A stretch of 64,000 nt of DNA from Eurosta solidaginis (taxonomy: Eukaryota; Arthropoda; Insecta; Diptera; Tephritidae): NCBI RefSeq assembly GCF_040869045.1, contig NC_090322.1:272888662-272952661 (forward strand), in the 5' to 3' direction. Below, in pieces: positions 37,101-48,223 of this stretch. Position 1 is the stretch's first letter, and the number at the start of each line of letters is the position of its first letter. A program made the translations under genes and the position numbers. A model generated the notes under the pieces. That model made no database searches. It worked only from the letters and a program-made list of their open reading frames with translations, and was not told the origin of the DNA.

Positions 37101-39880
37101 ACACCTTTCATTTGATACCCGTATCGTACAAATTAATTCTAGAGTCACCCCTGGTCCACCTTTATGGCAATATCTCGAAAAGGCGTCCACCCATAGAACT
37201 AAGGCCCACCCACTTTTAAAATACTCATTAACACCTTTCATTTGATACCCATATCGTACAAATTAATTCTAGAGTCACCCCTGGTTCACCTTTATGGCGA
37301 TATCTCGAAAAGGCGTCCACCCATAGAACTAAGGCCCACCCACTTTTAAAATACTCATTAACACCTTTCATTTGATACCCGTATCGTACAAATTAATTCT
37401 AGAGTCACCCCTGGTCCACCTTTATGGCACTATCTCGAAAAGGCGTCCACCCATAGAACTAAGGCCCACTCCCTTTTATAATAGTCATTAACACCTTTCA
37501 TTTGATACCCATATCGTACAAATTAATTCTAGAGTCACCCCTGGTCCACCTTTATGGCGATATCTCGAAAAGGCGTCCACCCATAGAACTAAGGCCCATC
37601 CACTTTTAAAATACTCATTAACACCTTTCATTTGATACCCGTATCGTACAAATTAATTCTAGAGTCACCCCTGGTCCACCTTTATGGCAATATCTCGAAA
37701 AGGCGTCCACCCATAGAACTAAGGCCCACCCACTTTTAAAATACTCATTAACACCTTTCATTTGATACCCATATCGTACAAATTAATTCTAGAGTCACCC
37801 CTGGTCCACCTTTATGGCAATATCTCGAAAAGGCGTCCACCCATAGAACTAAGGCCCACTCCCTTTTATAATAGTCATTAACACCTTTCATTTGATACCC
37901 ATATCGTACAAATTAATTCTAGAGTCACCCTTGGTCCACCTTTATGGCGATATCTCGAAAAGGCGTCCACCTATAGAACTAAGGCCCACTCCCTTTTATA
38001 ATACTCATTAAAACCTTTCATTTGATACCCATATCGTACAAATTAATTTTAGAGTCACCCCTGGTCCACCTTTATGGCGATATCTCGAAAAGGCGTCCAC
38101 CTATAGAACTAAGGCCCACTCCCTTTTATAATACTCATTAACACCTTTCATTTGATACCCATATCGTACAAATTAATTCTAGAGTCACCCCTGGTCCACC
38201 TTTATGGCGATATCTCGAAAAGGCGTCCACCTATAGAACTAAGGCCCACTCCCTTTTATAATACTCATTAAAACCTTTCATTTGATACCCATATCGTACA
38301 AATTAATTTTAGAGTCACCCCTGGTCCACCTTTATGGCAATATCTCGAAAAGGCGTCCACCTATAGAACTAAGGCCCACTCCCTTTTATAATACTCATTA
38401 GCACCTTTCATTTGATACCCATATCGTACAAATTAATTCTAGAGTCACCCCTGGTCCACCTTTATGGCGATATCTCGAAAAGGCGTCCACCTATAGAACT
38501 AAGGCCCACTCCCTTTTATAATACTCATTAAAACCTTTCATTTGATACCCATATCGTACAAATTAATTTTAGAGTCACCCCTGGTCCACCTTTATGGCGA
38601 TATCTCGAAAAGGCGTCCACCTATAGAACTAAGGCCCACTCCCTTTTATAATACTCATTAACACCTTTCATTTGATACCCATATCGTACAAATTAATTCT
38701 AGAGTCACCCCTGGTCCACCTTTATGGCGATATCTCGAAAAGGCGTCCACCTATAGAACTAAGGCCCACTCCCTTTTATAATACTCATTAACACCTTTCA
38801 TTTGATACCCATATCGTACAAATTAATTCTAGAGTCACCCCTGGTCCACCTTTATGGCAATATCTCGAAAAGGCGTCCACCCATAGAACTAAGGCCCACC
38901 CACTTTTAAAATACTCATTAACACCTTTCATTTGATACCCATATTGTACAAACGCATTCTAGAGTCATCCCTGGTCCACCTTTATGGCGATATCTCGAAA
39001 AGGCGTCCACCCATAGAACTAAGGCCCACTCCCTTTTAAAATACTCATTAACACCTTTTATTTGGTACCCATATCGTACAAACTAATTCTAGAGTCACCG
39101 CTGGTCCACCTTTATAACGATATCCCGAAAAGGCGTCCACCTATAGAACTAAGGCCCACTCCCTTTTAAAATACTCATTAACACCTTTCATTTGATACCC
39201 ATATCGTACAAACAAATTCTAGAGTCACCCCTGGTCCACCTTTATGGCAATATCTCGAAAAGGCGTCAACCCATAGAACTAAGGCCCACTCCATTTTAAA
39301 ACACTCATTAACACCTTTCGTTTGATACCCATATCGTACAAACGCATTCTAGAGTCACCCCTGGTCCACCTTTATAACGATATCCCGAAAAGGCGTCCAC
39401 ATATATAACTAAGGCCCACTCCTTTTTAAAATACTCATTAACACCTTTCATTTGATACCAATATTGTACAAATAAATTCCAGAGTCACCCCTGGTCCACC
39501 TTTATGGCGATATGTCGAAAAGGCGTCCACCTATAGAACTAAGCCCCACTCCGTTTTAAAATACTGATTAACACCTTTCATTTGATACCCATATCGTACA
39601 AACAAATTCTAGAGTCACCCATGGTCCACCTGTATGGCGATATCTCGAAAAGCCGTCCACCTATAGAACTAAGGCCCACTCCGTTTTAAAATACTGATTA
39701 ACACCTTTCATTTGATACCCATATCGTACAAACAAATTCTAGAGTCAGCCCTGGTCCACCTTTATGGCGATATCTCGAAAAGGTTTCCACCTATAGAACT
39801 ATGGCCCACTCCCTCTTAAAATACTCTTTAATACCTGCCATTTGATACGCATGTCATACAAACACATTCCAGGGTTACCC
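31190..39880 (+). repeat. 130-bp satellite array in copy C (about 67 monomers)
   Basis: It is the same monomer and phase as in copy B. Certain variants dominate here but not in B: TTTTATAATACTCATTAA, CATATCATAAAAATTAATTC, ACAAACAAAGTCTAGAG with TTATTGCGATATCCCGGAAAGG, and TCGAATAGGCG. The arrays of B and C therefore amplified different monomers independently, while sharing the end monomers. Non-coding. Confidence 0.97.
32170..39690 (+). repeat. higher-order duplication in copy C, 4550-bp offset (35 monomers)
   Basis: The block 32170-35140 is repeated at 36720-39690. Single-base markers keep exact register: TTTAAGGCGATATC at 32351 and 36901, AGAGCCACCCC at 32461 and 37011, AAGCCCCACTCCGTTTT at 34991 and 39541. 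The offset is 4550 bp, exactly 35 monomers. The intervening 35140-36720 (12 monomers) resembles the left end of the array (31330-32160), including repeated ACAAAG/TTGCGATATCCCGG monomers, so more than one duplication event is recorded. Confidence 0.9.
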
Positions 39881-39985
39881 GAGGTTTATTTTCCTATATG
39901 GTGATTTTCCCTTATTTTGTCTCCATAGCTCTCAACTGAGTATGTAATGTTCGGTTACACCCGAACTTAGTCTTCCTTACTTGTT

Positions 39986-40224
39986 ATTTATCCATATATA
40001 GGACTGCTAGTCGCTCTAATTCTAACAAGCTAACAGAAGCGTGTACTACGCAGAAGGACATCACCGTGGCGGTAGCCACGGTTATACCACACACCCGGAC
40101 TTGGCATGGCGTAGCCCAGGGTTATTTTTTATAAGCGCGGCCGAAGGCCGCCTATGCAGAAAGTTGGTATGGATTATTAGCCTTTTTTGGTCGCGGCGAT
40201 TTTAAACCTAATTTGAATTTATTC
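39986..40224. other. short GC-rich repeat-like spacer
   Basis: It contains GTGGCGGTAGCCACGG and GCGCGGCCGAAGGCCGCC, two small palindromes in GC-rich context (about 40065-40155) that stand out from the AT-rich surroundings. They look like a fragment of a dispersed repeat. No ORF. Confidence 0.4.
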
Positions 40225-40358
40225 CACACATAAAATGGGGATTTTGTGTTGGGGATTATGAATTTGCGGATTTTGATTTTGGGGATTTTGATTTTGGGGA
40301 TCTTGATTTGGGGATTTTGTTTTGGGGATTTTGATTTTGGGGATAACGTGGTAGACCC
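40225..40358 (+). repeat. GGGGATTTTG minisatellite, half copy of foldback 1
   Basis: From CACACATAAAATGGGGATTT to GGGGATAACGTGGTAGACCC it repeats the right half of 29302-29434, with the same order of units and a few substitutions. The left arm is absent, so this copy cannot fold. Confidence 0.85.
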
Positions 40359-43060
40359 TAACTTACGGGTTTAGATACATTTTAAACACCTAGGCCCCTG
40401 GGATCCGAGTATCTCTCGAATATGTACAATATGGATACCAATGACGAGGGCTTTAACAAAAAAATAAATTTTGTGGGATATCGCACGGTTTATTGCAAAT
40501 AGATGCATATCAAAAATTTCATATTTCGATATTTCTGGTGAGATTATGAAAATGTATGTATGTAGAATACTTGAAGAGCCAAAATTGACGCCGCAGCTAT
40601 CGTTGCATAAAATTTATTTAGTAAAACTGTTTTAAAAAATAATACTTCATTTGTGTTTTTCCAAAAAATATAAATTTTGGGTTACTTCTGTTTACAATAA
40701 TGTTAATCAGGGGTACCGCCAAATATGTTTTTAAGATACAAGTATCAAACGGAAGGTATTCACAGTTGTCCGAACAGATGATGATCTATATTTCAATATA
40801 TTTCTTTAGGAGCTATTGATCTAAATGTGGCAAAGGATATGAGTATAATGTGTTTTTACAATCAACAAGCATCAAACGAAATATCTGACAGCCGGTATTA
40901 TCAGAGGATGGTTTTTATTGCAATATACTCATAGCCTCTACCAGATAATCAATTTAATATTATTCCGTTATTGGTGTAAGCATGGAGTCCCATATTGCTT
41001 CGTGTATGAAAATACTTTTTTTTTTAAAGAAATTTTTAATTTATCAAACATTTTGGGTAAATTTTATTTAACTCGACATGGACAACGCAACACTGTTTCG
41101 ATTATGCTTTATGAATCTCTTCAAAATTATTGCGCCGCTGTATGTCAAAAATATTGCGCGGCGGCGGCGGCGCGTTACTATATTTTCTACTCTTTTAAGA
41201 CTGTCTAGGCCATTTATTGTTCATATCGAAAACTGGACCGATATGGTTGAAAGGGGTGCTAACCGTTCAAAAGTTATTTGAGAAAACAGGCGTTTTCAAT
41301 GCCAGCTTAACATTCACCAAGTTATTAAAACAAAACACTTGAAGAAAAGTTATATAATAAATTTAAATGCTCACTTCGCATAACTTTTTAAAAAATTAAT
41401 TAAAATAGATCAATGAATTTAAATAAAATGTCCCAAAATGTCGCACATATTTTCAAATTGTCCTCAAGTTGTTAAAAAAGCAAGTTACGCGAAAGGTTCC
41501 GAATTTTATATCCCGATTGGCTGAAAGAATAAGCGAAATCAGTGATGCAAAATCCTTTAGTAGGCTCGAATGATTTAAATTCTCCTTTGAAATGATTCTC
41601 AGCGCACACTTAAGTTGCCTCAATCTTCAACACGCATGAGAAGGGTTTGAAAAATTACTTTATTTGCTTAACTATAAAATAGCGTCTGAAATTTTAATTT
41701 TGATTTTCAAACTTCATCATTCAACACCCAAGTCTCCCGGTTCGACATTTCCTAAAGTTGGCGACCCTATCCCCAACTAATCCCTTGGAGTGAATCACAT
41801 TAGATATAGCCTATCTACCATGTTTAAATATACCAACACGCGGCGGCTCCTGTTACAAATGTGAATACGTAGGCACATTTTTTAACCAGGTTAGGCTTTG
41901 TTCTTCGCAAGAACACTCAAAGTCGTGAAGCAAAAGCTTTCTCAAGACATTCGAAGAAATGAACGGATGTTCTACTACCCTAACGTAAGGGATAGTCGAA
42001 CTAGTCTGAAAACTGAAGGCGGTCATCCATAATGAGCTCTTATATCATAAGGTCGGAAACGAAGACTATTGAAGTCAATGTATCGAACACAAACGCCTGC
42101 AAATTATGGTCTACATTTTAAAACTTTTATCCACGGTCCTTGTAAAGTTTAAATTATATAGATGCGCCAAGGATTATACGATTTTCAGTCATGTATTACC
42201 CAATGATATCCACTTAGACTGCTTATGATTTCGAGGGCGGCATTCTTGGCCTAATAGTTACTCCCTAACGTTTCAAGGTGTTTTTTAGTGTAGTTTGGAA
42301 GCATAGCGCGACAAAAACATCCGCTAGAAAATCTTCCGAGCTACACCTAGAACTTCTAGGAAAGTGACGTAAACGAAGGTATGAGTTCGAAGTCGCAGTC
42401 CTATAACTTCTATGCTGGCATATGGTATAAGGGCCAGGATGCGTGGTAGCGACTGGTGGTCGGGATTGCTACTGTTCGTACGTCGGGAATTGTAGCTCCT
42501 AGAAACAGCCGAAAAAACTGAAGGTGCCATTTGGCGCGATCAACATTAAGCCAGCATTGACTCTAATCGTTAAAACTGTGCCACGAGAGTCATGACTATT
42601 AGTAAATAATTGATAGCACCGTACGTCGCCTCTGTGCGTGACCAGCATGTAGCCACATATGATTTAAAGAAATCGTGCCATTAGAGTTAGCCCAGAACTG
42701 CTCCTTCGGTGAAACTACGCTACAAAAGTGTGACCATTCTAAGTATTTCTCCCTCTCTTCGCAAGGGGCATCTACCGAAAGTTGTTGATAAATTTGAGGC
42801 AAAAACCGAAGATCGAAAATCAATTCCCTTAAATGCTTATATACAAAACCTTTGCAAATATATTTTTTTTAAATTTTCGCTTTACAAGCCTCCCAGATAC
42901 TCATCCACAAGTTAATGATATTGTTCCATATCGTCAAACATACCATTGACGTCAGCAGTATATTTCCATATTCATTAGTTATGGACAATGTGATACTCTG
43001 AAGTCCAGCCATTCAATTCAGAAGTTTACTCCAATCACTTTATCGGCGCTCCGGCAACGC
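40359..43060. other. unique-looking spacer, no supported gene
   Basis: There are several short frames (40918-41281, 42324-42915) without recognisable domains. A (GCG)n microsatellite lies at about 41155-41170. I find no inverted ends or retrotransposon motifs. The upstream exons of the Popeye-domain gene could lie here or farther left, but I could not identify them. Confidence 0.4.
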
Positions 43061-43062
43061 CG

Positions 43063-43118
43063 CCTCCGCCGGTATATAATAGAGCCCATGCCTCCGCCGG
43101 TATATAATAGAGCCCATG
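43063..43118 (+). repeat. 28-bp unit in two exact copies
   Basis: CCTCCGCCGGTATATAATAG followed by AGCCCATG occurs at 43063-43090 and 43091-43118. CCTCCGCCG starts a third. The unit contains TATATAA, but nothing else supports a promoter. Confidence 0.9.
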
Positions 43119-43218
43119 CCTCCGCCGCCCATTAAGTGACCGGCGTAAACCTCTAGTATGTATGTATGTATGTAGCGGAATCTTTGAGCATAATTTTCAC
43201 CAACTTGCAGAAGTTTGA

Positions 43219-43416
43219 CTAATTTGAAACTTTGCACAATTATCAAGGACCGATGACAATGCAATAATTTGCTGGTGGGGTGACATTAGCTCAAAGGACA
43301 TGAAGTCAATTGACCTTATGACCACTTCAAATGACCATAGGTTTATTTGGAACTTTGCACACGAATCAAAGACCGATGACAACTCAATAATTTAATTGTA
43401 TGGTGACATGAGGTAC
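43219..43416 (+). repeat. 123-bp-period direct repeat, two diverged copies
   Basis: AACTTTGCACAATTATCAAGG then ACCGATGACAATGCAATAATTT at about 43228-43270 recurs as AACTTTGCACACGAATCAAAG then ACCGATGACAACTCAATAATTT at about 43351-43393. Each is followed by GGTGACAT. It is a small tandem duplication or part of a longer repeat. Confidence 0.75.
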
Positions 43417-44244
43417 ACGATCGGGTACCGTATACTTGATATGAGCACCGTATCGATACCTTGCATTCAATATCGTGTCCCTACAAACTAACATCGGGCA
43501 AATGTATGTTGCTTGCCCACCGATAGCAAAATTTATTTTTACCAAGTACCGGGTACAAGCTAGTTTAGAATAAAATGAATGAGAGCATTATCTCGTTGAA
43601 GCTACTAAATGTTAACGCTGTCAATAAGCTGTGATTATCGCAAATGTGTTTTTTTGCCAAGCTAAAGAATCGCATAAAATTGATAAAAATGTAGATGGAT
43701 GCGTTCGCGCATATAAAGTTCATTAACTTATGTAAAATCGTTGTAAACATGCTCCGTGATATTCCCTTTTATCATTTCTTGGACAACAGGAAAGGCCGTA
43801 CGTGAAGAAATGTCCAAGTTATGGCAAAGTCGACGATGAAAGTAAAATAAACGCAAAACCATTTTTTTTTGTTTGTTCACATAAATTTTGTTGCTAAACC
43901 ACGAGACATGCAAATACATAAATTATGAGAAACTAAGTTAAGAGTTTTGTAAAATTATGGGCTCGAATACGAGCTCAGGGCCTTAACAATAATTTTATGT
44001 CTTTTGAGCACTATGCTGTGTGTGTTGTTTTCTCCAATTAACTGTAAGGATTTTCTGTCCAATAAACCAATTTTTTGTGAACAAAATTTATGGCTGTAGG
44101 ACAGAAAAATTTGAAAGTTCACTTGAGAAAGTGGCCCTGAAAGTTTTAGTTGCATTTAATTTGCAAGTTAAGATGTTCATGCATTCAAATTTTGGTCAAG
44201 TCGACCCAATCACAATCAGGAAACTTGTACATTCATGCTTCTAG
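43417..44244. other. no recognisable feature
   Basis: This is AT-rich sequence with overlapping short frames on both strands and no motif. Confidence 0.4.
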
Positions 44245-44408
44245 TGTTTACGGACAGACGGACAGACATGGCTAAATGAATTTCTTTTTTCGCCCAGATC
44301 ATTTTCATATATAGACTCTATATCTATCTCAATTAGTTTATGCCGTTACTGGGTACCGTTATGCGAACAAAATTAATTAACTCTGCGAACTCTGCTCAGC
44401 TGAGTATA
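44245..44408 (-). mobile_element. 5' stub of a diverged Helentron-like element, minus strand
   Basis: Read on the minus strand it starts TATACTCAGCTGAGCAGAG, continues through GAGATAGATATAGAGTCTATATATGAAAA and reaches AGCCATGTCTGTCCGTCTG. That is the same order as the first 160 bp of copies B, C and D (TATACTCAGTTGAGCAGAG ... GAGATAGATATAGACTTCCA ... AGCCATGTCCGTCCGTC). It differs at many positions and stops matching after the CGTAAACAC word. It is a truncated member of a related subfamily and the only one in the opposite orientation. Confidence 0.8.
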
Positions 44409-44428
44409 AAAAGACAGGCTATATAATA

Positions 44429-44912
44429 ACCTGGGTCGATTTGTATGGACGAAAGTTAACCGATAACGCGCCATCGATTTTTCGATAGGACTTGGGCTCA
44501 GGAAAAAAAGTTCCACTACGCATACCCAAAAAAATAATTTTCGAGCCTGTGAAGTTTCATTTTTTTTACTTTTTTCGGCATTGATTTTTAGGTTTTTTTC
44601 ATGACCTACTAAAAAATTTTCATATGTAAAAATATATATATATTTTTTTTCAAAAAACTGTTATCGACAACGTTTTTAGCGGTCATTTTTGGGTCGGACA
44701 GGGTATACATGAAAATTTTACAATCAAATGAAAATTTTTTAGTAGGCCATGAAAAAAACCTTAAAAATCAAAGTCGAAAAAAAGTAAAAAAAAATTAAAT
44801 TTCGCAGGGTCGAAAATTATTTTTTGGGTATGCGTAGTGGAACCTTTTTTCCTGAGCCCAAATCCTATCGAAAAATCGATGGCGCGATATCGGTTAATAA
44901 ATCGACCCAGTC
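44429..44912. mobile_element. TA-flanked MITE family, copy 2
   Basis: It has the same ends as 23752-24159 (ACCTGGGTCGATTT ... AAATCGACCCAGTC), with TA at 44427-44428 and 44913-44914. The arms with GCGCCATCGATTTTTCGATA, GGGCTCAGGAAA and TTCCACTACGCATACCCAAA are conserved. The centre is a second inverted repeat (CATGACCTACTAAAAAATTTTCAT versus ATGAAAATTTTTTAGTAGGCCATG) that copy 1 lacks. Confidence 0.85.
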
Positions 44913-44914
44913 TA

Positions 44915-46105
44915 CTATACAATTTTTGTGATTGTAGTAGCATAAGTGTGACGAGAAAAAAGTTTTAATTTAGGTACATTCGAATATTAAATACAAAAGC
45001 AAAAACATTTAAACTACAATATATCGGCACCCTGATCTTTGTGAGTGACCCAGCCCGCAGAAGCAATATAGAAGTATTACGTACATATTGTAACGAATTT
45101 TGGGAAATCCTTGTTATTATACACCTTCTGCAAACGTTCGAATCGCTCAATTGTCGTATAAATTACTCCAATATTCAGTAATGCAAAATGGGCTTTATTA
45201 GACTACTTTGAGAGTACTTCACAATAACACTTATACTTCACAAATAATTGCGTGTTTAAATCAAACTGATCATTCCTCAGCTTGCGCTGCTTTTATACTC
45301 TTTGTTGCCTCGTCATCATATTTCTCCAAAGGTCTAGACGTTTCACCTTCTAGAATCTCCTGCTTGGTTACCAGCGATATACATGTATATTTGTAGGTTA
45401 TGCGTTTCTCATAGTCATATTCGTGTGTATGTGTGAGTAACTACTTCGGCTGATGACTACATGTGTGTGTGTGAGATATCTCTTCGTCGCCTTCTATGTA
45501 TGTGTATAAATTATGATTTATGTGTTCATGTACACTAGTGTGGCTTGCTTTAATGTTTTTGTTGTTGCGTGATTATTTACTAACAGCCTAGTGATGTCAA
45601 CATTCTCCACAATATGTATTTGTATGCCGGTGATATATTATTTCATTTATCATAATATTGTTTTATATCGAAACAACACGAGAACTAATACATTATGCTA
45701 TACATACTAATAATTCTAGCAACTATTTTGGTAAAGGTGTGTTCACCGTTTGTGTCGAGACAATTTTTGTTGAAGAATTTATGTATGTTTGTTGTATATG
45801 CGTTTCGCTGATTAGTTCCTTTTACTTCCTTTATGCTAGTCTCGTTTGATGTTTTCCTTTTCCATACAAAATTGGAGAATCGTATTAGGTTGTAATATTT
45901 AGGATAAAGGAGTTTTCTAGATGGGACAGGGATCGAAATATTTAGATATATTAAAAAGTTCATTTATAATTTTGGAATCTTCCGAATGATTTTTAAATAA
46001 CTGTTCACTGAGCTTGAAATATGAAACTTTACACATAGTTCAGGTCACCTTGCCAATGCAACGAAAGGAGAAAACAAGAAGAAGATAAAATTTTTTTATT
46101 ACACT
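44915..46105. other. no recognisable feature
   Basis: This is AT-rich spacer with a few GTGTGT runs (about 45425-45475). Short frames only. Confidence 0.4.
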
Positions 46106-46273
46106 CTTTATATAAATGGACCAGAAAAAAACGAAGAATGTCTGTTTTAACTAAGCCATAATCTTGTTCAACTATAGTATACAAATTTTAATATAACCAC
46201 TATTATTGTTTTATTTAATGTTTATTAGCAACAAGTTCAACAAGGTTATGTTTTCTGGTCCATTTATATAAAG
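46106..46273. mobile_element. short TIR element (168 bp) with CTTTATATAAATGGACCAG ends
   Basis: CTTTATATAAATGGACCAGAAAA (46106-46128) is the exact reverse complement of 46251-46273. Just inside, CATAATCTTGTTCAAC opposes GTTGAACAAGGTTATG (inverted, offset on the left arm), extending the symmetry. The interior is AT-rich. The target duplication is not clear. MITE-like. Confidence 0.75.
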
Positions 46274-47194
46274 GAAGTAATTAAACATTTTTGATTTTCT
46301 TTTTGTTATTATTCTTTTACAGAGCTCATAGCCCTGTATGTAAGCGTAATTTTACACTGGAATTTAATTATTTTAGTACATTTTAAGATTACCGTTAAAA
46401 TAACATCTAAAAGTGTTAAGATTTAAAAAGGCTGGAAGGGATTGAAAGTGCCTGCAAAAAGCGATTTTTTTTAATAAAAATACCAGCTGTTGCTGTTTGT
46501 CGGTAAGCACCTTGGAAGATCGAATGTAATTTGTACGTAAATAACAATGTCGACTTGCTTCAAAAATCATTTTTCTGAAACAAGGGTGCAAAAACCAGAC
46601 AGCTATCAAAACTCTTGGGAAATATTTGGTTACACTTAAGTTTTTTTTTTTTAAGTTTTTATTACTTTCCGTAAAGTGGCTTGCAAAATATAAAAAAATA
46701 TTTTTGAAACAAATATTTTTGTTTTTAATTTCAGACGATTTTACCCGAAAAAGCTCTTATTCTGCTCTTTCGTATATATCACAGTTTTAGCGTTTTTTAG
46801 AAGAAAAGAGACAAAAATTCAAACTTCTATATCTTTTGATCAAATAATTTCTTCGAAAAAAAAGAAGTTAAACATTGATTTGGATCGCCATTACCTTCAA
46901 AATATTCAAAAATCTTTTTTGACAGTTCATTATGACCGATATAACGAGAACTTGATTCGTTTTTTATATGGAAGAAAATGAAACACATCTTTAGAAAAAC
47001 ATTACACTGCGTGACAGTAAAAGATATATTCTTTGCGAGTCATACCTCAAATTGTAGGTCTAGTCAAGTACACAAAAGCGGATGTATATTGGAACGATTC
47101 CGTCATCCCTTGTCAAATTTGGTTTGGATACAAACCGGTTTCGGCATTGTGCCATCATCAGTGTCGATTTTCGTTCGGCATATTTAGAATTTGA
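46274..47194. other. no recognisable feature
   Basis: AT-rich with homopolymer runs. Short frames only. Positions 47082-47194 are open in frame with the reverse-transcriptase fragment that follows but show no motif. Confidence 0.4.
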
Positions 47195-47396
47195 AATACA
47201 CCCTCAAAATCTCGTTTCTCCCCTCCTTTTGAAAAGCTGCCCAGCCCTTAAACAGTCTCTGAAAATCTTGTTTAATAAGTCACTGTTATCTGGAACATTC
47301 ATTGATAAATGGAAAGCTACTTCCAAAACTCCCATTCTAAAAAGTGGTAAGAAAAATGATGTTGGAAACTATAGGCCTTTGTTCATGGTGCAGTAA
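47195..47396 (+). pseudogene. non-LTR retrotransposon reverse-transcriptase fragment
   Basis: The open frame reads LLLKSCPALKQSLKILFNKS followed by LLSGTFIDKWKATSKTPILK and SGKKNDVGNYRPL, ending at a stop at 47394-47396. This is the start of a jockey/I-type reverse transcriptase (LLK.C...L..LFN.SL..G.FP..WK.S.VTPIFKSG....V.NYRPIS). It breaks right after NYRPL, before the catalytic motifs. The Y.DD region is absent. The following 47397-48223 has only AT-rich sequence. Confidence 0.75.
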
Positions 47397-48223
47397 ATCC
47401 CGTTTATCTTTAAAATCGTTAAATGCTGCAAAATGACTTTCACGAAATTTTTGCCTTCTTCCGCCGAATTCTGAGATAGGGCGTTTTGACACACATTCTG
47501 AAATAGCGCCTTTTTGAAATATTTTGAGTTTTTGCACAGGTAGGCGAGATAGGGGGATATTCTACTGAGCAGTCGATATATTGGATCAATTTAAAAGGAG
47601 TACCCAGCCGATTCTGTTTTTTTAGGTTTATGTTTTGTTTAGTTTTCTTACACATAGAAATTTTACATACACAGATTCCGGATTCTTAGACAATACTGCT
47701 CTGTACATAGTATTAAACAAATTGTTAAGAAAGGTATTATTGAAAATGAAAAAGTGGTGCAAAAATTTTAATTTTCGACATATTGTAAAAATTTCTATGA
47801 CACTCCTTTCGGATGACATATGTATAAGTTTTGTTCGTAGACTTAGCAGAAATAAAGTTATATCTAAGCCAAAATGTTGGAATTTATTAGTGCAAGTTGA
47901 TGTATGTCTCTCAAAAAGTATATTCATTTCGTTTTATTTTGTCACATGGTGTTATTGAAAATCAACAGACAATCGAAATTGTTCAACGGTTCACCTTTAA
48001 ATATTAAATTTGAAACGGGCTATATAATGACTTACTATATTTAGGTCGGGGCGTATGAGCAGCATTTGTGTACTAGAACATGAGTATGCGTATATTTCCT
48101 TAGGCTTTACCAGAATATAAAACGCCTAAAAACCTTCCGAAAATCCCATAAAATTTGAGAATCATATTTTGATTTTTATGTTTGTCTGCTCAGATAGCAA
48201 TTATTTTATGTCTAACTTTTCAG

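Larger units (their letters stand above)
29875..39985 (+). mobile_element. Helentron/DINE-1-like satellite element, copy C (10.1 kb)
   Basis: It has the same termini as copy B: TATACTCAGTTGAGCAGAG at 29875 and CCTTACTTGTT at 39985. The head (to about 31190) differs from that of copy B at only a few percent of sites by eye. The last 300 bp are also nearly identical, including the aberrant AGGTTTCCACC and ATACCTGCC words. It then carries CTCAACTGAGT and the hairpin GTTCGGTTACACCCGAAC (39949-39966). The flanking bases are T-rich on the left and ATTTA on the right; no long target duplication. The close similarity of B and C indicates recent copying or exchange between them. Confidence 0.75.

Noticed and set aside
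12585..39880. CRISPR-like regularly spaced repeats
   Set aside because: The 130-bp units are contiguous, with no unique spacers, in a eukaryotic context with introns and transposons. They are satellite monomers.
43063..43118. Promoter from TATATAA in the 28-bp repeat
   Set aside because: The motif is duplicated as part of a repeat and no gene follows.
47628..47958. Overlapping + and - frames of about 100 codons
   Set aside because: Antiparallel overlapping frames in AT-rich DNA without motifs; neither continues the RT fragment at 47195-47396.
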